Part shown: piece after piece, positions 21,123-33,097 of the stretch
How positions within the stretch are numbered: the stretch's first letter is position 1
Layout: every line of letters begins with the position of its first letter
Assembly (NCBI GenBank): GCA_021495925.1
Contig: JAKEKT010000018.1
Coordinates: 186,001-250,000 of the forward strand
Reading direction: 5' to 3'
DNA length: 64,000 nt
DNA from: Diplodia intermedia
Lineage: Eukaryota; Ascomycota; Dothideomycetes; Botryosphaeriales; Botryosphaeriaceae
The notes under the pieces: generated by a model
The model's database searches: none
Told to the model about the DNA's origin: nothing
The model's input: only the letters and a program-made list of their open reading frames with translations
Translations under genes and position numbers: made by a program

Positions 21123-22999
21123 CTACAGCAACTTGACTGTTGTATTGGATGATTCATCCGCATACTCATGCTCCCTGATGAGTTACACTGTTAGCACTGA
21201 TGTCGCAAAGAGAAGCCGATGGGTCTACTCACTTGAACCAGTTGATGAACTGAAACATGCTGGCCTTGGGTGTCCTCGTCAAGTCAGTGTAGTTGACATA
21301 CTGGAGGCCGAACCGAGTGTTGAGACCGACCAACCACTCGAAGTTGTCAAAGATGGCCCATCCGAAGGCTCCAGTGACGTTGACTCCGTCGTAGTGGATC
21401 GACTGGAGAATGGCGTCCAGATAGGACTGGAAGTAGTCGGCACGCCGGAGATCCCAGAGGATGGTGCTGAGGTCGTCGAGCTGCGACTCGAAGGGTTCCG
21501 CGAACCCAAATTCCGTGACCATGATCTCGTTGACAGAGGGGTAGAGATCCTTGGTGATCTTGGAAAGGAAGCGGCGCAGCCCCTGCGGCGCATCGGTCAA
21601 CCATGAAACGCCAGGGTCGCCTGCAGGACCAAGAGGGAAGCCGTCGGGTGCGACGTTGGTGCTACCCGCACATGTGGGGTACGACGGGTGAGACGAGTTG
21701 GTGGTGCAGTTTTCGTAGTCGTCAATGGCATATGCGGTGAACGACGAGTAGCCATCGATGGCAAAGTAATCGCACGAGCCCTTGATCAAATCCTTCTCCT
21801 CCTGAGTGTACTCAGGGAGGATGTCTCCCAGAGTATCTTTCAGAGATTGGGGGTAGTCGCCGTCTGTCCAGGGTCCGCTGAACCATCCAAGCACGAAATC
21901 GAAGTTGCGCTGGACTGCAAGGGCGTCAGCCTCTGAGGAGGTGTTCGGCTGGAAGTAGTTTCCGGAATTCTTGAACGTTATTTTGCCGGTACCCTGTTGA
22001 CAATCAGTACTTTGGAGTCTCTAATCGCATGGAAAGACACACCTTGAATTCCTCCTTGTACCATTTCGCCACCTTTGCGTGAGCAAGCAGGGTGTAGTGG
22101 CCACAGATGAAGCGGGTCGGCAGGCCTCCAGTGTAGTTGTTGTATGCGGGGTAGTAGTCGCCAGCCGGGTAGACGGAATACTGCCAATCACAGTATTGCG
22201 GCTCGTTGATGGTGAACCAATCCTCGACGTACTCGTCGTATCTGGAGATGACGAACTTTGCATAGTTGAAGAAATCATCAACGACTTCGGGCGAGGTCCA
22301 CGCCCCGTACTCGTTGAACAGAGCCAGGGGAGTTTCCCAATGGAACAGCGTAATCTTCGGCTTGATGCCATTGGCGACCATTTCCGAAATGACATCGTCG
22401 TAGTGAGCCACGGCCTGCTGGTTGACGGGGCCCTTGCCAAAGGGAAAGAGACGCGGCCAGCTGAAGCTGGGGCTGAAGGACGGAATGTCCAGGCTCTTCA
22501 AACGCGCGAAGTCCTGCTTGTACAGCCAGTAATGACTGGCCACAACGTCTCCGGTGGTGTTGTCGGCAACGAAGTTGGGGACGCGGTGAGACAGCAGATC
22601 CCAGATACTGGGGCCCTTGCCCTCAGCGTCGGCGGCGCCCTCGATCTGGTAGGACGAGGAAGACACGCCCCATTTGAACCCCTTGGGCAATTTCAGGTTC
22701 GTGAGGTTCGTATCGTAGCTTGGGACGAGCGGATGGATGGGTCCTGGGCCGGGATGCACGCTAGGTTCGGGCGTAGGCTCGACGGTGGTGGTGACAGGGC
22801 CGGTGGAGATGGGCCCGACCTGGTCCCACAAGAATGCCAATGCCTGGTCCGAGTAGTCGGTGTTGGGTCGGTGCTCCGTCTCAACGGCGGGGAGGGCGTA
22901 CGTCTTGGTCGAGTAGTTGCCGGCCGGGTTGTTGAAGGTCAATTGGGCGCCGACGACAGCGGACGAGGCCAACAGGACGGGGAGCACACGGGAAGGCAT
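21123..22999 (-). CDS. Secreted glycoside hydrolase family 1 (beta-glucosidase-like)
   Basis: Retaining beta-glycosidase predicted to be secreted. Three exons (22043-22999, 21233-21993, 21123-21174) give 589 residues; the tiny last exon adds EHEYADESSNTTVKLL. A signal peptide (MPSRVLPVLLASSAVVGAQL) is followed by an about 90-residue Pro/Thr-rich stretch, then the barrel: LPKGFKWGVSSSSYQIEGA, SWPRLFPFG, the acid/base glutamate in WFTINEPQY, the nucleophile region MVTEFGFAEP and the C-terminal GAFGWAIFDNFEW. The usual nucleophile context is TENG; here it is TEFG, a variant I associate with a secreted fungal GH1 subgroup. Several N-glycosylation sequons are present. Substrate not determinable. 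Confidence 0.9.
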
Positions 23000-23062
23000 G
23001 GCGCACAGTCGGTGGGCAGAGTCCGGGGGTCTCTCAAAGCCGGACGGAAGCGACGGACGGAC

Positions 23063-23070
23063 ATATTTAT
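23063..23070 (-). promoter_or_regulatory. TATA-like element upstream of GH1 gene
   Basis: Reads ATAAATAT on the minus strand, about 65 bp before the ATG at 22999. Confidence 0.35.
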
Positions 23071-23626
23071 GGAGTCAGTACGGTCTGCGCCCAGAGTCGT
23101 CATTTCGGCGGCGTGATGCGGAACGATGCTCTCGAGCGATGGCGGAGCGGGGTTCAGGTAGAAAAGAGAAGAAGCTCGGGTGACGAGAGTGGCTCGAAGC
23201 GGCAAGGGCTGGCGACGGACGAGCCGGGAAAGCGTCGAGTCCACTAAAGAGCCGCGCTACGGATAAACAAGTCAAGGAATGTTTCAATCCGTAGCTTGTT
23301 CCTGACGTGCCAAGCGGGGCCCCGCCGGGGGAGAACGACGGAGAGCCAACTCCGCGCCCGCTTTGGGCTGGCAGCGGGCCCGCCCAACATTGCACGACTA
23401 GGCACAAGCTCAGCGCGAAATGAGAGGGATACGTATAAACACCAGCCCCAATCAATTGTACACATGTGAAGTAACAATATCCAAAGCGTCGTTCCTGCCG
23501 TCTACCAAACCAATCCATCATGCCATTCCCATCAATCCTTTCTCCGGGTATCTAGACTTTATTTTGTTATATCGCGCTCATATCCAATAACTTCCAATCA
23601 TCTTCAAATCGTTGCCAGTGACGTCT
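23071..23626. other. GH1 promoter and 3' flank of SET/NAP gene
   Basis: No gene is supported; includes a GC-rich block near 23300-23400. Confidence 0.4.
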
Positions 23627-24770
23627 TTAGGTGCGGCGCTTCTTCGCAGGGGGCGAGCTCTCGCCGTTCTTCTCCTTCTTTCCCTTGCCAACGAGGGCAC
23701 GGATGTCGACCGGCTCATCCTCGTCGTCGTCGTCATCCAGGTCCTCAATGTCCTCGATCGACGAGAGATCGTCGTCGTCAGCTTCCTGGGCAGACGCTAC
23801 TCTCTGTCAGCATGTGTTGCGTAACCCATGTCCCGAGGACCGTCACTTACTGAAATACTTGATGGCGTTGGGCCAGATGTCCTCGGCAATGAGCGTCGCC
23901 AGCTCGTCACCCGTAGGGAAGACCTCAGAGTCCTCGGCGAACAGCTGAATCTCCTCGTCCTCATCCTCCTCGTTGTTCTCCTCGACCTTCTCGCCCTTGG
24001 ACCGCTTGGACCGGTCCTCGGCCTCCTTCTTGGTGGCCTTGGCAGACTCCTCAGCCGTCACAAAGGGGCGCACCGACACGAAGCCGAACCAGGTGAAGAA
24101 GCTCAGAGTGCCCTCCTCGCTGAGCTCCATCTTCTCCAGCAGCTTCTTGTACTGAGGCAGCTTCTTGAACTCGGTCTTGACCTTCTCCGCCGACAGCGTC
24201 TTGCGGGCGTCGAACAGCTCGACGGCCGCGTCGGTGAGGCCGTCGGTGATGTCCTGGCCCTTCTTCCAGTTGATCTTGACCGGCTCCGACACCAGGCCGG
24301 ACCAGCCGTCGAGGGCGCGGCGGTACCAGAACTTCTTCTCCAACACCTCATTGTCGAAGTATTTGTTGGGGCTGAAGCCAAACTTGACCGAGAAGCTGCG
24401 CGGCGAGCCGGCCGGGTCGTCCATCTCGAAGCGCGTCACCTCGATGCTCTTCAGGCAGTCGGCGAAGATGCTCGAGTCCGAGGGCTGGATGAAGTTGTCG
24501 AGCTCCGGCGGCACCTGCTCGAACACCAGAGCCCAGAAGTTCGGGAGCTTGGAGATGACTTCCTGGCGCTTCGCGAAGAGAGGCTGGGTGATCTTGTACT
24601 GGTGGCGGACTGCGATTGTCAGCTGGGGTTGTGCATTGGAGACAAGGGCAGAGAGGCGCACTGATCTGGAGGTCGGCATCCTCGAATTCCTGCTCCAGCT
24701 GGATCAGGTCCTCGTAGGTAACGTCCGTCGTCTGCTCGGCGGCGGCGGCTGTGGTGGCGGAGGGAGCCAT
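23627..24770 (-). CDS. SET/NAP1-family histone chaperone (Vps75/SET-like)
   Basis: Nuclear chaperone that binds H3-H4 or H2A-H2B and assists nucleosome assembly (family knowledge). Three exons (24662-24770, 23851-24609, 23627-23796) give 345 residues. An N-terminal Ala/Thr segment leads into the dimerisation helix (DLIQLEQEFEDADLQI, RHQYKITQPLFAKRQEVI). The earmuff fold follows with FWALVFEQVPPEL, RFEMDDPAGSPRSFSVKF, a FWYRR segment and SFFTWFGFVS. The C-terminus is strongly acidic (EENNEEDEDEE, later DDDDDEDE) and ends in a Lys/Arg cluster KKRRT, a likely nuclear localisation signal. The IPxFW-type pattern and size point to SET rather than long NAP1. Confidence 0.9.
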
Positions 24771-25831
24771 TTTGGAGGAAATATCAGAAAAGCGGCGGGT
24801 GTTTGGGGGGAGGGCTGGAGGGAGGGATGTGCAGGGAGGATGTAGCCGGACAGACGGCGCCGTTTAAGTATGCACAAACAACGTGGGAGGCGAGCAGGTG
24901 AAAAATGTTGGGATGCAACAACAACTAGGGTTTTCTGGCCGATCAGGCCGACTCATTCTTCGCGGATGCCGTCATGGGCTGACTCGTGCGACCAGGACCC
25001 TATTTGCGCCTCTGTCTGCTCCGCACGGCCGTGCTGATTTGCCCGGCTCAGACCTCAACGCGCGGTCCCGTGCGGCTTATGCAACTTGTGCCTCGCTCAC
25101 AGCTCCCTCGGTCCCATGCACATTCCCGACCGCACCTCGACATGACTCCTGCCGCAATCCGTATTGCGGGGGATCGGATGCTATACCCGTTCGAACGGAT
25201 CTGCCACTGCACCAGCCATTGATCCGACGCGTTATCTGTCCCCGGGAGTGCATTATTGCAGATAAGGGCCTGTGTTCCGCGACAACCTGGAATATCGCCC
25301 GCACAACCCCAAAGCACAACCGCATCTGTATCCCGGATGCGGTCCCCGTGCTACACGGATATGAACCATCCATAAGCCTTCCGTGCTGAGCCCCCAACAA
25401 CTTCTAAAGTGGGCTGTGGCGCCCGGCCACTTCCTCCGTGTAGTCAGTCCAGCCCCTTCTATTCCTGTTGTCAGCATCGACTTCAGCCCCGAATTTTACC
25501 GAGATCTCTGGCTATTGCAGAACAACCCGGTTCCCTTGTTGTCCGTCGGAGTTTTGGTGTCCGTTGGAGTTGCTCTCCACTTTAGCAACCCACTTGGCCT
25601 TCTAGCTACCATCCATGCAAGTTTGACTCTCTAGTCTTGACATCGCCCTCGTTTTCCTTGAAAACCACGCAATCATCTCGGTCTTTGCAAGCCAACAAGT
25701 CCCTTGATTTTTGACCGGAAGCCTTTCATCGGCAAAGTGATGCCCATAATACATGCACAGAGACCTTCCCCACACGAAGCCCCGCGTACAACCGTTCAAC
25801 CCACCCATGACCCGTCGTCCCTCAGCCGCCC
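24771..25831. other. Promoter of SET/NAP gene and 3' flank of bL19m gene
   Basis: About 1.06 kb. A plus-strand frame at 25383-25634 (83 codons, hydrophobic end) lacks any family resemblance and is not called. Nothing else seen. Confidence 0.4.
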
Positions 25832-26683
25832 TTATTTCTTCCCCTTCTTGCTCGTCTTCCTCCCGGCATTCGCATCCCTCCCCCTCGCCGCACCACCGCC
25901 CCGCAGCATCGCCCTCTGCCTCTGGTACTGCCTGACGATGTTCTCCACGCTGCCCCGGTCGTGCCTGGGCTGGCGCATGTAATACAGCCTCGCGCGGCGC
26001 GCCCGCTTCTCCCGGCGCTGCACCACCTCGACGCCCTCGACGTTGGGGCTGAACACCTTGAACCACATCTCGACGCCCAGCCGCGTGAGCTGGTTGCGCA
26101 GCAGGATCGCCGTGTCGACGCCGCGCCGCCGGATGTTGAGGCACACGCCCGCGAACGGGTCGCCGTTGCGCTGCCGCACCAGCAGGATGTCGCCGACCTT
26201 GGCCGCCTCCAGGTTGGTCTTGGAGAAGAGGTGGGCCCGCGCCCCCTTTGGGTCCAGCGTCGCCAGCTGCGCCTGCGTCACCGCCGCGATCGGGTCCTTG
26301 CACCTGGCCACCGCCGTCGGCGGCGGCGGGTACGTCTTGATGGGGTTGTGCACTTTGCTGCCCTCTGTAGGAAATTGCGTTAGCCGCGTGTGCAATTCTT
26401 CCATCCTTGGGTCCTCCCCGGGCCTCAATTGCGAGAGTCAATCGTGTACGAGCCCCGGTCCGGCGGCTGGATGGCCGGGTCGCAATTATAGAGGGCGTTT
26501 GGGGGTGGTTGGCGTGTGCGTTGGTGAGGACGTACGCTTGATCAGGCCGTTGGCGTGTAAAGCCCGGGGCTGGGCGTCCGCCAGATCGGCGAAGCAGCGC
26601 CGCTGCACCTTCGAGGCACGAGTTTGCCGCAGCGCGGTTTTCCAGGCGGCCAATGGCCGTGCGGTCGAGCGTGGTGTTGCCAT
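25832..26683 (-). CDS. Mitochondrial large-subunit ribosomal protein bL19m
   Basis: Nuclear-encoded component of the mitochondrial 54S subunit. Two exons (26536-26683 and 25832-26364) give 226 residues. The first exon supplies a basic, Arg-rich presequence (MATPRSTARPLAAWKTALRQ). The bL19 domain contains VGDILLVRQRNGDPFAGVCL, NIRRRGVDTAILLRNQLTRL, GVEMWFKVFSPNVEGVEVVQ and KRARRARLYYMRQ, all in the family's order. The tail is Lys/Arg-rich. The start at 26683 gives the targeting peptide. Confidence 0.92.
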
Positions 26684-27465
26684 TGCGTGTGGGGGGATGG
26701 GTTGAGTAGTCGGCGGTCCTACAAGCTTGAAACTTCCGCCGAGATGACCGTGATGCTGACTAAGCCACCGCAATTCCCGCGAAAGCCCGGCATCCGTCGT
26801 CGATTAGTTGAGCGGTACGGGCATCAGGGTAGGCGAGTCACATGCAGGGAGCGATCGGCAAAAAGTCTTATCTTGCTTCGCGCGCCCAGAAAGCTGCCGT
26901 GCCCTTGTATGGCTTCATGGATGTTGGCGAGTGAGTGGAACCTCAGGCCTAACCGAGTAAGGCAATACCATAGGGCCTTCCGCGAAGATCAATGATGTAC
27001 ACGCGGTGACTTGGTCTAGAATGGTAGGTGAAATTTGTGCGGGCAGAATGACGCCTCTGCGTGTCATCGTCCACGCCATCTTTACGGACTTGGTTGATCT
27101 AATGCGGCAGTGAAATGCACCATATCGCAACCATACGTGTTCTCCAAGCCAGCAAACCAGAGGGGGGAGGTTGCAGGATCTAACAGACATTATCCACCGT
27201 CCAGCCGGAATCCAAGCTCTATCAACTGAACGAGAAATCCAAATGCCATCGTGACAACGTGAATCGTGCCGGAAATTACCTCTTTTTTGTTGCGTACCAC
27301 GGTGCGCTCAGTCGAAAACCACCCTGTATCTTAGAATCAAAGTAAACGTGATCCGCTAAAGCTTTTTTTATGCCGCCGCCGAACCGACGAATCCGCAGCA
27401 AAGGAAAAACGCCAACGCAATGCAATATATGCTTTATCCCGAAAAAGCCATGAGTTTTCGTGCCT
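26684..27465. other. Promoter of bL19m gene and 3' flank of NmrA-like gene
   Basis: 782 bp, somewhat AT-rich at 27180-27430. No gene is supported. Confidence 0.4.
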
Positions 27466-28594
27466 TCACAGGTTCATGACCTGGAAGAAATTCTCCACGT
27501 CTCTGATCGGCGCCTCCAGAGGCGTGTCCTCGGGCTGAGTATCCGTGTCGTCCTCGTCCATCCAGGTGAGGCCGTTGGCTCTCTCCTCCACGGGGAAGAT
27601 TTCGCGCGCGTACTCCTCGATGTCACGGAACCCTTCCCACAGCTCCAGTGCCGTCTGCGTGCAGTCTTCTTCCAGATCAGGCCCGAAGTATGGCGCGTTC
27701 TGCCACCCTAGCACATCCTCAAGAATCTCGAGATGTTCGCGATACCCAGCCGGCACAGGGACGTGGAAAGTTATAGGGCCGCGGACGTACCGACACGGCC
27801 GGTTCAGCGCGCGGCTGAAGGCCTCGCAAACCTGCACCGGGGTGAGCTGCGAAAAGGCTAGTGTGATTCTGCATATCGGAAGGGCGTCAGCAAGACGAGT
27901 ACCAGAAAACAGACAAGCGCCTCCCTCCGAGACAACATGCACACAACGCGAAGACGTACCGCTGACCTGCCCATTTGCGCGGGCCTTGTTTGAAGATCTG
28001 CAATATCGCGGGGCCGACATCGTGCTCGGCGTCCAGCCAAGGAATGGGGATGTGGGGGTGGAATGGAGCCTGCCATTCGAAACTGCCGTCTTCCTGCAAC
28101 TCCATGCGAAACAGCGGGTAGGGCAAGCTGGTGAAGTTGTTGTGGTAGGTACCGGTGTAGACAAAGGTCGCCGGAATGCCGATCTGGCGCACGAAATTCT
28201 CCACGGCGAACTTGTTGGCCCAGAGGGGCAGGGCTCGCCAACCCTTGCCGTAGATGGAGTGGTCGGGCATGCTGCTGTAGATGAAGTGCTCTACGCCTGC
28301 TTTCTTGGCGGCCATGGCCATGCCGCGGCCGATTGAGATCTCATCGCCCCAGTGAGTGGTGTTGATGAAGGCCAGCTGGGCGCCCTTGAAGAGGTCGGCT
28401 ACGAAGTGGTCATCGTCCAGGGAGCCCACGCGCAGGTCGACTCCGGGAATCGAGGACAGCTCCTGCGCAACGATGCCCTGGGTGTCGCGCGTCTGAGCGC
28501 GGACCTGCCATCCAACGGCGGCGGCGACGCGGATGAAGCTTGCCGATTGGCGGCCGGTGCTGTTGATGGTGACGACCGTCTTTCTGTCTTGCAT
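27466..28594 (-). CDS. NmrA-like NAD(P)-binding family protein
   Basis: Atypical short-chain-dehydrogenase fold of the NmrA/HSCARG type; members sense NAD(P) redox state or act as reductases, and NmrA itself represses nitrogen regulator AreA. Two exons (27960-28594, 27466-27868) give 345 residues. The nucleotide-binding start is VVTINSTGRQSASFIRVAA, followed by VRAQTRD, NTTHWGDEISIGRGMAMAAK, and HFIYSSMPDHSIYGKG, where the catalytic Tyr/Lys pair of SDRs is not in the classical spacing. The middle is typical of the family (PATFVYTGTYHNNF, HPHIPIPWLDAEHDVGPAIL). A regulatory role is likely but the exact function is not readable. Confidence 0.87.
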
Positions 28595-30184
28595 GCGGAG
28601 CTCGTTTCTGGGGGGGCGAATGGGCGGAGGGCCGCAGCGGTGAGAAAGATTTTCAGAGAGCGCGCGGCGGGCTCAGAAACGTGGTGTGACAGCGGGCTGG
28701 GACGGCGGCAGCGAGGCGGCAGGCGGACGTGCTAGGGAGCTGGTCGGGTGGAGGGGCTTCTGGCGGGCACGGGAATTATATCCTGGTGGTGGTGAGGGAG
28801 CGCAATGGCGGGCGGACAGCGCTGGACATGGCCTGAGCAGACAGTACGTGCATGTGCGCGCTATCTTCTTGGGACGGTCCAGGGTGTGAGGTGCCTTGCC
28901 GTACGAACACAGGGCCCAGGCGCATGGGAGCAACGGGCCGGCTCTATTTATCTCATGGAACGTGACTGTGTTGGGAGGAGAGGCAGAGAATTTTGCGGAC
29001 ATAGGGCCAGGCTGCACGCGCATCAGGGCAATGAATCCTACCCAATTACCTAATGGCAGCGTGTCGGGGCACCTCGGCTGACTGCACTGAATCGTGGCGT
29101 CTGGAGAGCGCGCGCTCTGTGACGTGAGACGGAGCAGCAGCAGCGCAATGCAGCCGTGGACGGACGGTGACGAAGTGTGCTCAGGGCAGTCTGGTTGCGG
29201 GCTCGCATGCGGGGAAAATGGCACCTGATGAGTCGCGCGCCCACCCGGCCCCCGGCGGCGCGCAGGTACTGTGGACAAAAATAGGCCTCGTTGCCCCTCG
29301 CCCATCAGCGACCTGCGACGCCTTCACGATGCCGCGCTCCATTGGGTCTGCCGCACACGGAGAAATCCCCGCGGACCCAGCAGATCGCAGCCGCTCGTCT
29401 AAGCACCTGGGCAGCACCTCAGGCGCGGGCCCTCGAGGCCGCAGCGAAGCCCGCACCGCACCGCGCCGACTTCGCTGCCCGCGGCCGGTTTGCGTTGTTA
29501 AGAGGGCGCGTTTCGAGAGGGTAATCGATTGCTGCTGCCCCTGGCCCGCCGGGCGACTGCCGGGCCACGAGCCAATGCCGCCCCCGTCCGCGCTGAGATG
29601 GCGACCGTCTTGGGTGGTACCTCCAACGCGTTTCACCGCGCCGTAGCGCCCCATGCACCCTGCGGGCGGGAGGCCCTTGCGCGCTGCCGTGGCCCTGTTG
29701 TCCATGGTCGCGGTCTCAGAATCCCATTTCGGCGCGAGCGCATCCCCCGCTCGGGCTGGCCATCTCCGCGGAGCGGCGACCTTGGTCGCGGTTGCCCGCT
29801 GTTGCCCGCTGTCCTCCGCGATGGGCATACCACGCCCGCGCGCCTCAAGCGGCAGGTACATGCTGCTTTCCCCAGATTCCCATCACCGCTCGCCTGCGCT
29901 CGCTTACGAGAGCCGCCTCTCCTCCGCAAATTGCCTGCCAGATCGCCCAGCCCGGCCGCCCCTGGTCTGATGATGTTCCATCGTCTGACAGGGCCCCGTC
30001 TACATACGAAGTGCGATGCACCGCACCCGCTTACCCTATCTACAGTGGGTTCACAGCTTTCCACCTTCCCTTGGACACACCGAAGCTCCGCCCGCGTGCC
30101 GCTTGGCACTCCATCCTCCAGTCAGCCGCGATTGCGCGGCGATGCGGCACAGCCAAACCGCCCGCCGCCTGCCTCAACAACCCA
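28595..30184. other. Intergenic, 1.6 kb, no supported gene
   Basis: Very GC-rich (especially 29180-29830), so long frames occur by chance on several strands at once. None has a domain, splice-consistent continuation or plausible composition. Contains the promoter of the NmrA-like gene. Confidence 0.4.
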
Positions 30185-32183
30185 TCAACCACTGCCGTTC
30201 TCGCCGACGCCCGCCAGCCGCCAGACCTCCGCACTGCCCTTCTCCACCGCATGAAGCGACGCCGACGCCGTCTCCTCGGCGTGCAGATGCGCGCCCGCCT
30301 CGCGTAGCAGCCGCACATGGTCGCCTTGCCCCGCGTGCGCCGCGAGATAGAGCGGCGTGTGTCCTTCTCGGTTGCGTAGGTGGACAGACGCGCCTTGCGA
30401 CAGAAATTCGCGCAGGATTTCGACGTTCGGCCCGGATGCCGCCAAATGCTGGCGTTGAGAATGTCAGCAGCCATGCAAGGTAATCTCCTTTCTTCATGCG
30501 CCACTCTGGTTCCGATCCCTCTCCGGTGGATTGCAGATGCTGTTGCCGGGGGCGAGAACGCCTCGAGCTGCTGCTTCTCGCATGGGTGAAGGAGGAGCTT
30601 GCTCCGACTCCGTCGCCGCCCGCCTGTGGAGCGGAAGGACGGAGACTTGCTCATATGCAGCGTGCTCAAAGGAGGACTGCCTTGGGCAGCCGAGACGGCA
30701 ACGCGTGGCGGCTTCGTCCACTCAACGGGAGGGACAACGAAGTGAAATCAGGGAAGTTTGACTCACCAATGGTGTGTTGCCGGCGTAATCCGTCTCGTTG
30801 AGCAGGTATTTCGGCTCGTGCCTTATGACATCTTTGACGCCATCGAAATCCCCGTCCTTGATCTTGTAGCCCAATGACACCAGGCTCTTGACCTCAGGAG
30901 TCATAAGACCGCTGTCGGGATGCTGGAAATATGTGCGACCACTCTCCTCCAGCTCTCCGCGAAGGCTTACGGACATCTTCTTTGCGATATCGACAGGTGT
31001 CATGTCGGGTAGGGACAAAAGGTAAGAGAGCTTCGTCAGTGCCGCCTCGGTTGTCATGTCCTGACCGAACACAACGCCAGCCCTGCCAAGCACGGTACCC
31101 GGTGCGTATAGAGCGCTGACGCTCCCGCTGAGGCATTGCGTGACGTTGACGATGACAATGCCGCGCTTGACAGCGTCGACCATAATCTTCGTCATGTCCG
31201 AGTCGGGGCCGCCAGGGGCATTGCCGGCCCCGAAAGTCTCCAGAACGAGACCCTTGAGACCGTCTAGGCGCAGAACCGCGTCCAGCATCTCCGGCTTGAT
31301 ACCAGGGAAGACACGCAGGCAGGCGACGTGGGCCGTATCAAGGTTGGTCTGGATGCTGAAGGGGTGAACGCTCGTAGGGCGATGCACAAGGTGCCACTGC
31401 ACATTCGTACGCAGACTGGTGATGGTGGCCAGCGGTGACAAATTCGGGCTGGCAAATGCGTTGAAGTCGTCGGCCGAGACCTTGGTGCAGCGGTTTCCGC
31501 GGAAAAGCTTGAAGTTGAAGAAGAGGCAGACCTCGGGAATCATGAAGTGACCGGCAATGACCAGACTGGAGAGCAGGTTGTCGGTTGCGTCGTTTTGGAG
31601 CTGCATCATGGGGGCCTGGCTGCCGGTCAGGATGACGGGCTTGCCCAGGTTCTGCAGCATGAAGCTCAGGGCGGAGCACGTGTAGGCCAGGCTATCGGTG
31701 CCGTGCAGCACGACGAAGCCATCGTACAGCGTGTAGTTGCGGTACAGAGTGCGGGCGATCTCATCCCAGCCCGCGGCGTTGATGGAGCTGCTGTCCAGCA
31801 GCTTCTCGAACTCGAGCACCGAGTAGCGCACACGCCGGTTGTACGAGCTCTTGGGCGTGCGCAAGCTCTGGACAGCCTTCTTGGCGCCCTTGTCGTCAGT
31901 GACGATCTCGAGTGGCTCGGGATACGAGCCGTCGTTGAAGGAAGGGCGCGGAGCCAGGCAGTTTTTCAGGAAACCACGTGCCTGGTCGAGGTCAGAGTTG
32001 ACAGATAAGAAAAGAGACGTCGCACCACTCACGGGAACAAGGCCGTCCTCAGACTCCTGCATGCAGATGGTGCCGCCTGTGGAGAGGTGTGAGCATGATG
32101 GTTCGACTTGGTCGACGAGGCACCGCCCTACCGGTGATGACGATCAAAACCCGCGTCTCCGGGACCTCTTGGCTGACAGACAT
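30185..32183 (-). CDS. Cytosolic L-asparaginase (type I-like) with C-terminal ankyrin repeats
   Basis: Hydrolyses asparagine to aspartate and ammonia. Three exons (32132-32183, 30767-32076, 30185-30448) give 541 residues. The first active-site motif VITGGTICMQ is rebuilt exactly across intron 1, and the second is VLHGTDSLAYTCSALSFML; both catalytic threonines are present. Other landmarks: GKPVILTGSQAPM, SADDFNAFASPN, LETFGAGNAPG and NVTQCLSGSVS. The last about 110 residues are ankyrin-like (ETDYAGNTPLHLAASGPNVE, EGHTPLYLAAHAGQGDHVRL), the usual layout of the fungal/animal cytosolic enzyme. No signal peptide, so not the secreted nitrogen-scavenging form. Confidence 0.93.
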
Positions 32184-33097
32184 CCTTTCGGGAAGACGCG
32201 CAGAAGGTGAAAAACTTTTATTCCGTTGAGACAGCTGGGACAAGTGAGAGACAAAACGCGATGAAACGTGCGCAGAGGCGGCGAAAGAGTGAAAGCTGAG
32301 GAGGGGCGGTGCGCCGGGAGCTAGCAACCAGCAGTTGACCTTTGTCTCCACTGGGCAACCACCCGGTACTTATACGACCTATCTAAAAGGTACCACCGAC
32401 CGACCGCTCTCCAGGCCAACAGGAAAGTTAGGACCGCCCGAGTGGCCAGAAGGAAAAAAAATTCGATCAGGTCCAAACTGCACGAGTTGTACCGAGAGCG
32501 GCTTAGCGTGAGGTGTCCGCTGGATTTCTATTACCCCTTCAAAACTCCCCTGCTTATCGGCTCGTGATTGTGAAGAGGAACTTTTGACGAGCGGACGAGG
32601 TCACGATGGCAGAGGCGCGGTGTGCATGTATGGACCAAGAGCGAGGGCAGGATGGAAGCGGGAGCCGAGGTGAGAGTGTGCTTGCAAAACGCCGCCCTAC
32701 GATTCGTTAGAAGGCTGCTCGGAATGGTTTTCCCTCGTTATCGGAGGCGTGGAGTCGCGAGGATTTTTGGCTCGAACAGTCGCACCGATCACCGAGGCGC
32801 CGATGTGCGGAGAGCGCTAGGGAGAGCGCTACGTCACCCCCGGTCCTGGCGTGTGCGCAAGCGGCCGACCCGGCGACACGAGCTTTTATTTCACCGTCAC
32901 CAGAGGCTCCAGGCACAACGCCAAGTGCGAGGATGAGACTTAGGATTCTTCTCGAATGCGTCTGATCTTGATCAATCTATAGCCACCAGGAGCCTAGGAA
33001 TACCGTACCCGAATGCGCAATGCTCACTCCCAACACCTCTCCTGTCGCGACCGCCCTTCAAGCTCCCCTTCAACGTCTTCAGAGGGGTCTATCTTCG
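32184..33097. other. Promoter of asparaginase gene and 3' flank of Pmp3-like gene
   Basis: About 0.9 kb. Small frames only; nothing recognisable. Confidence 0.4.

Noticed and set aside
22079..23116. 345-codon plus-strand frame
   Set aside because: Antisense shadow of exon 1 of the GH1 gene.
23828..24664. 278-codon plus-strand frame rich in leucine
   Set aside because: Antisense to the SET/NAP gene, whose spliced product is unmistakable.
25383..25634. Possible 83-codon plus-strand gene with hydrophobic C-terminus
   Set aside because: No family resemblance, no splice extension; length is within chance expectation.
29181..30254. Overlapping long frames on both strands (226 and 241 codons)
   Set aside because: Region is very GC-rich, frames overlap in several phases, and no motif or splice continuation is present.
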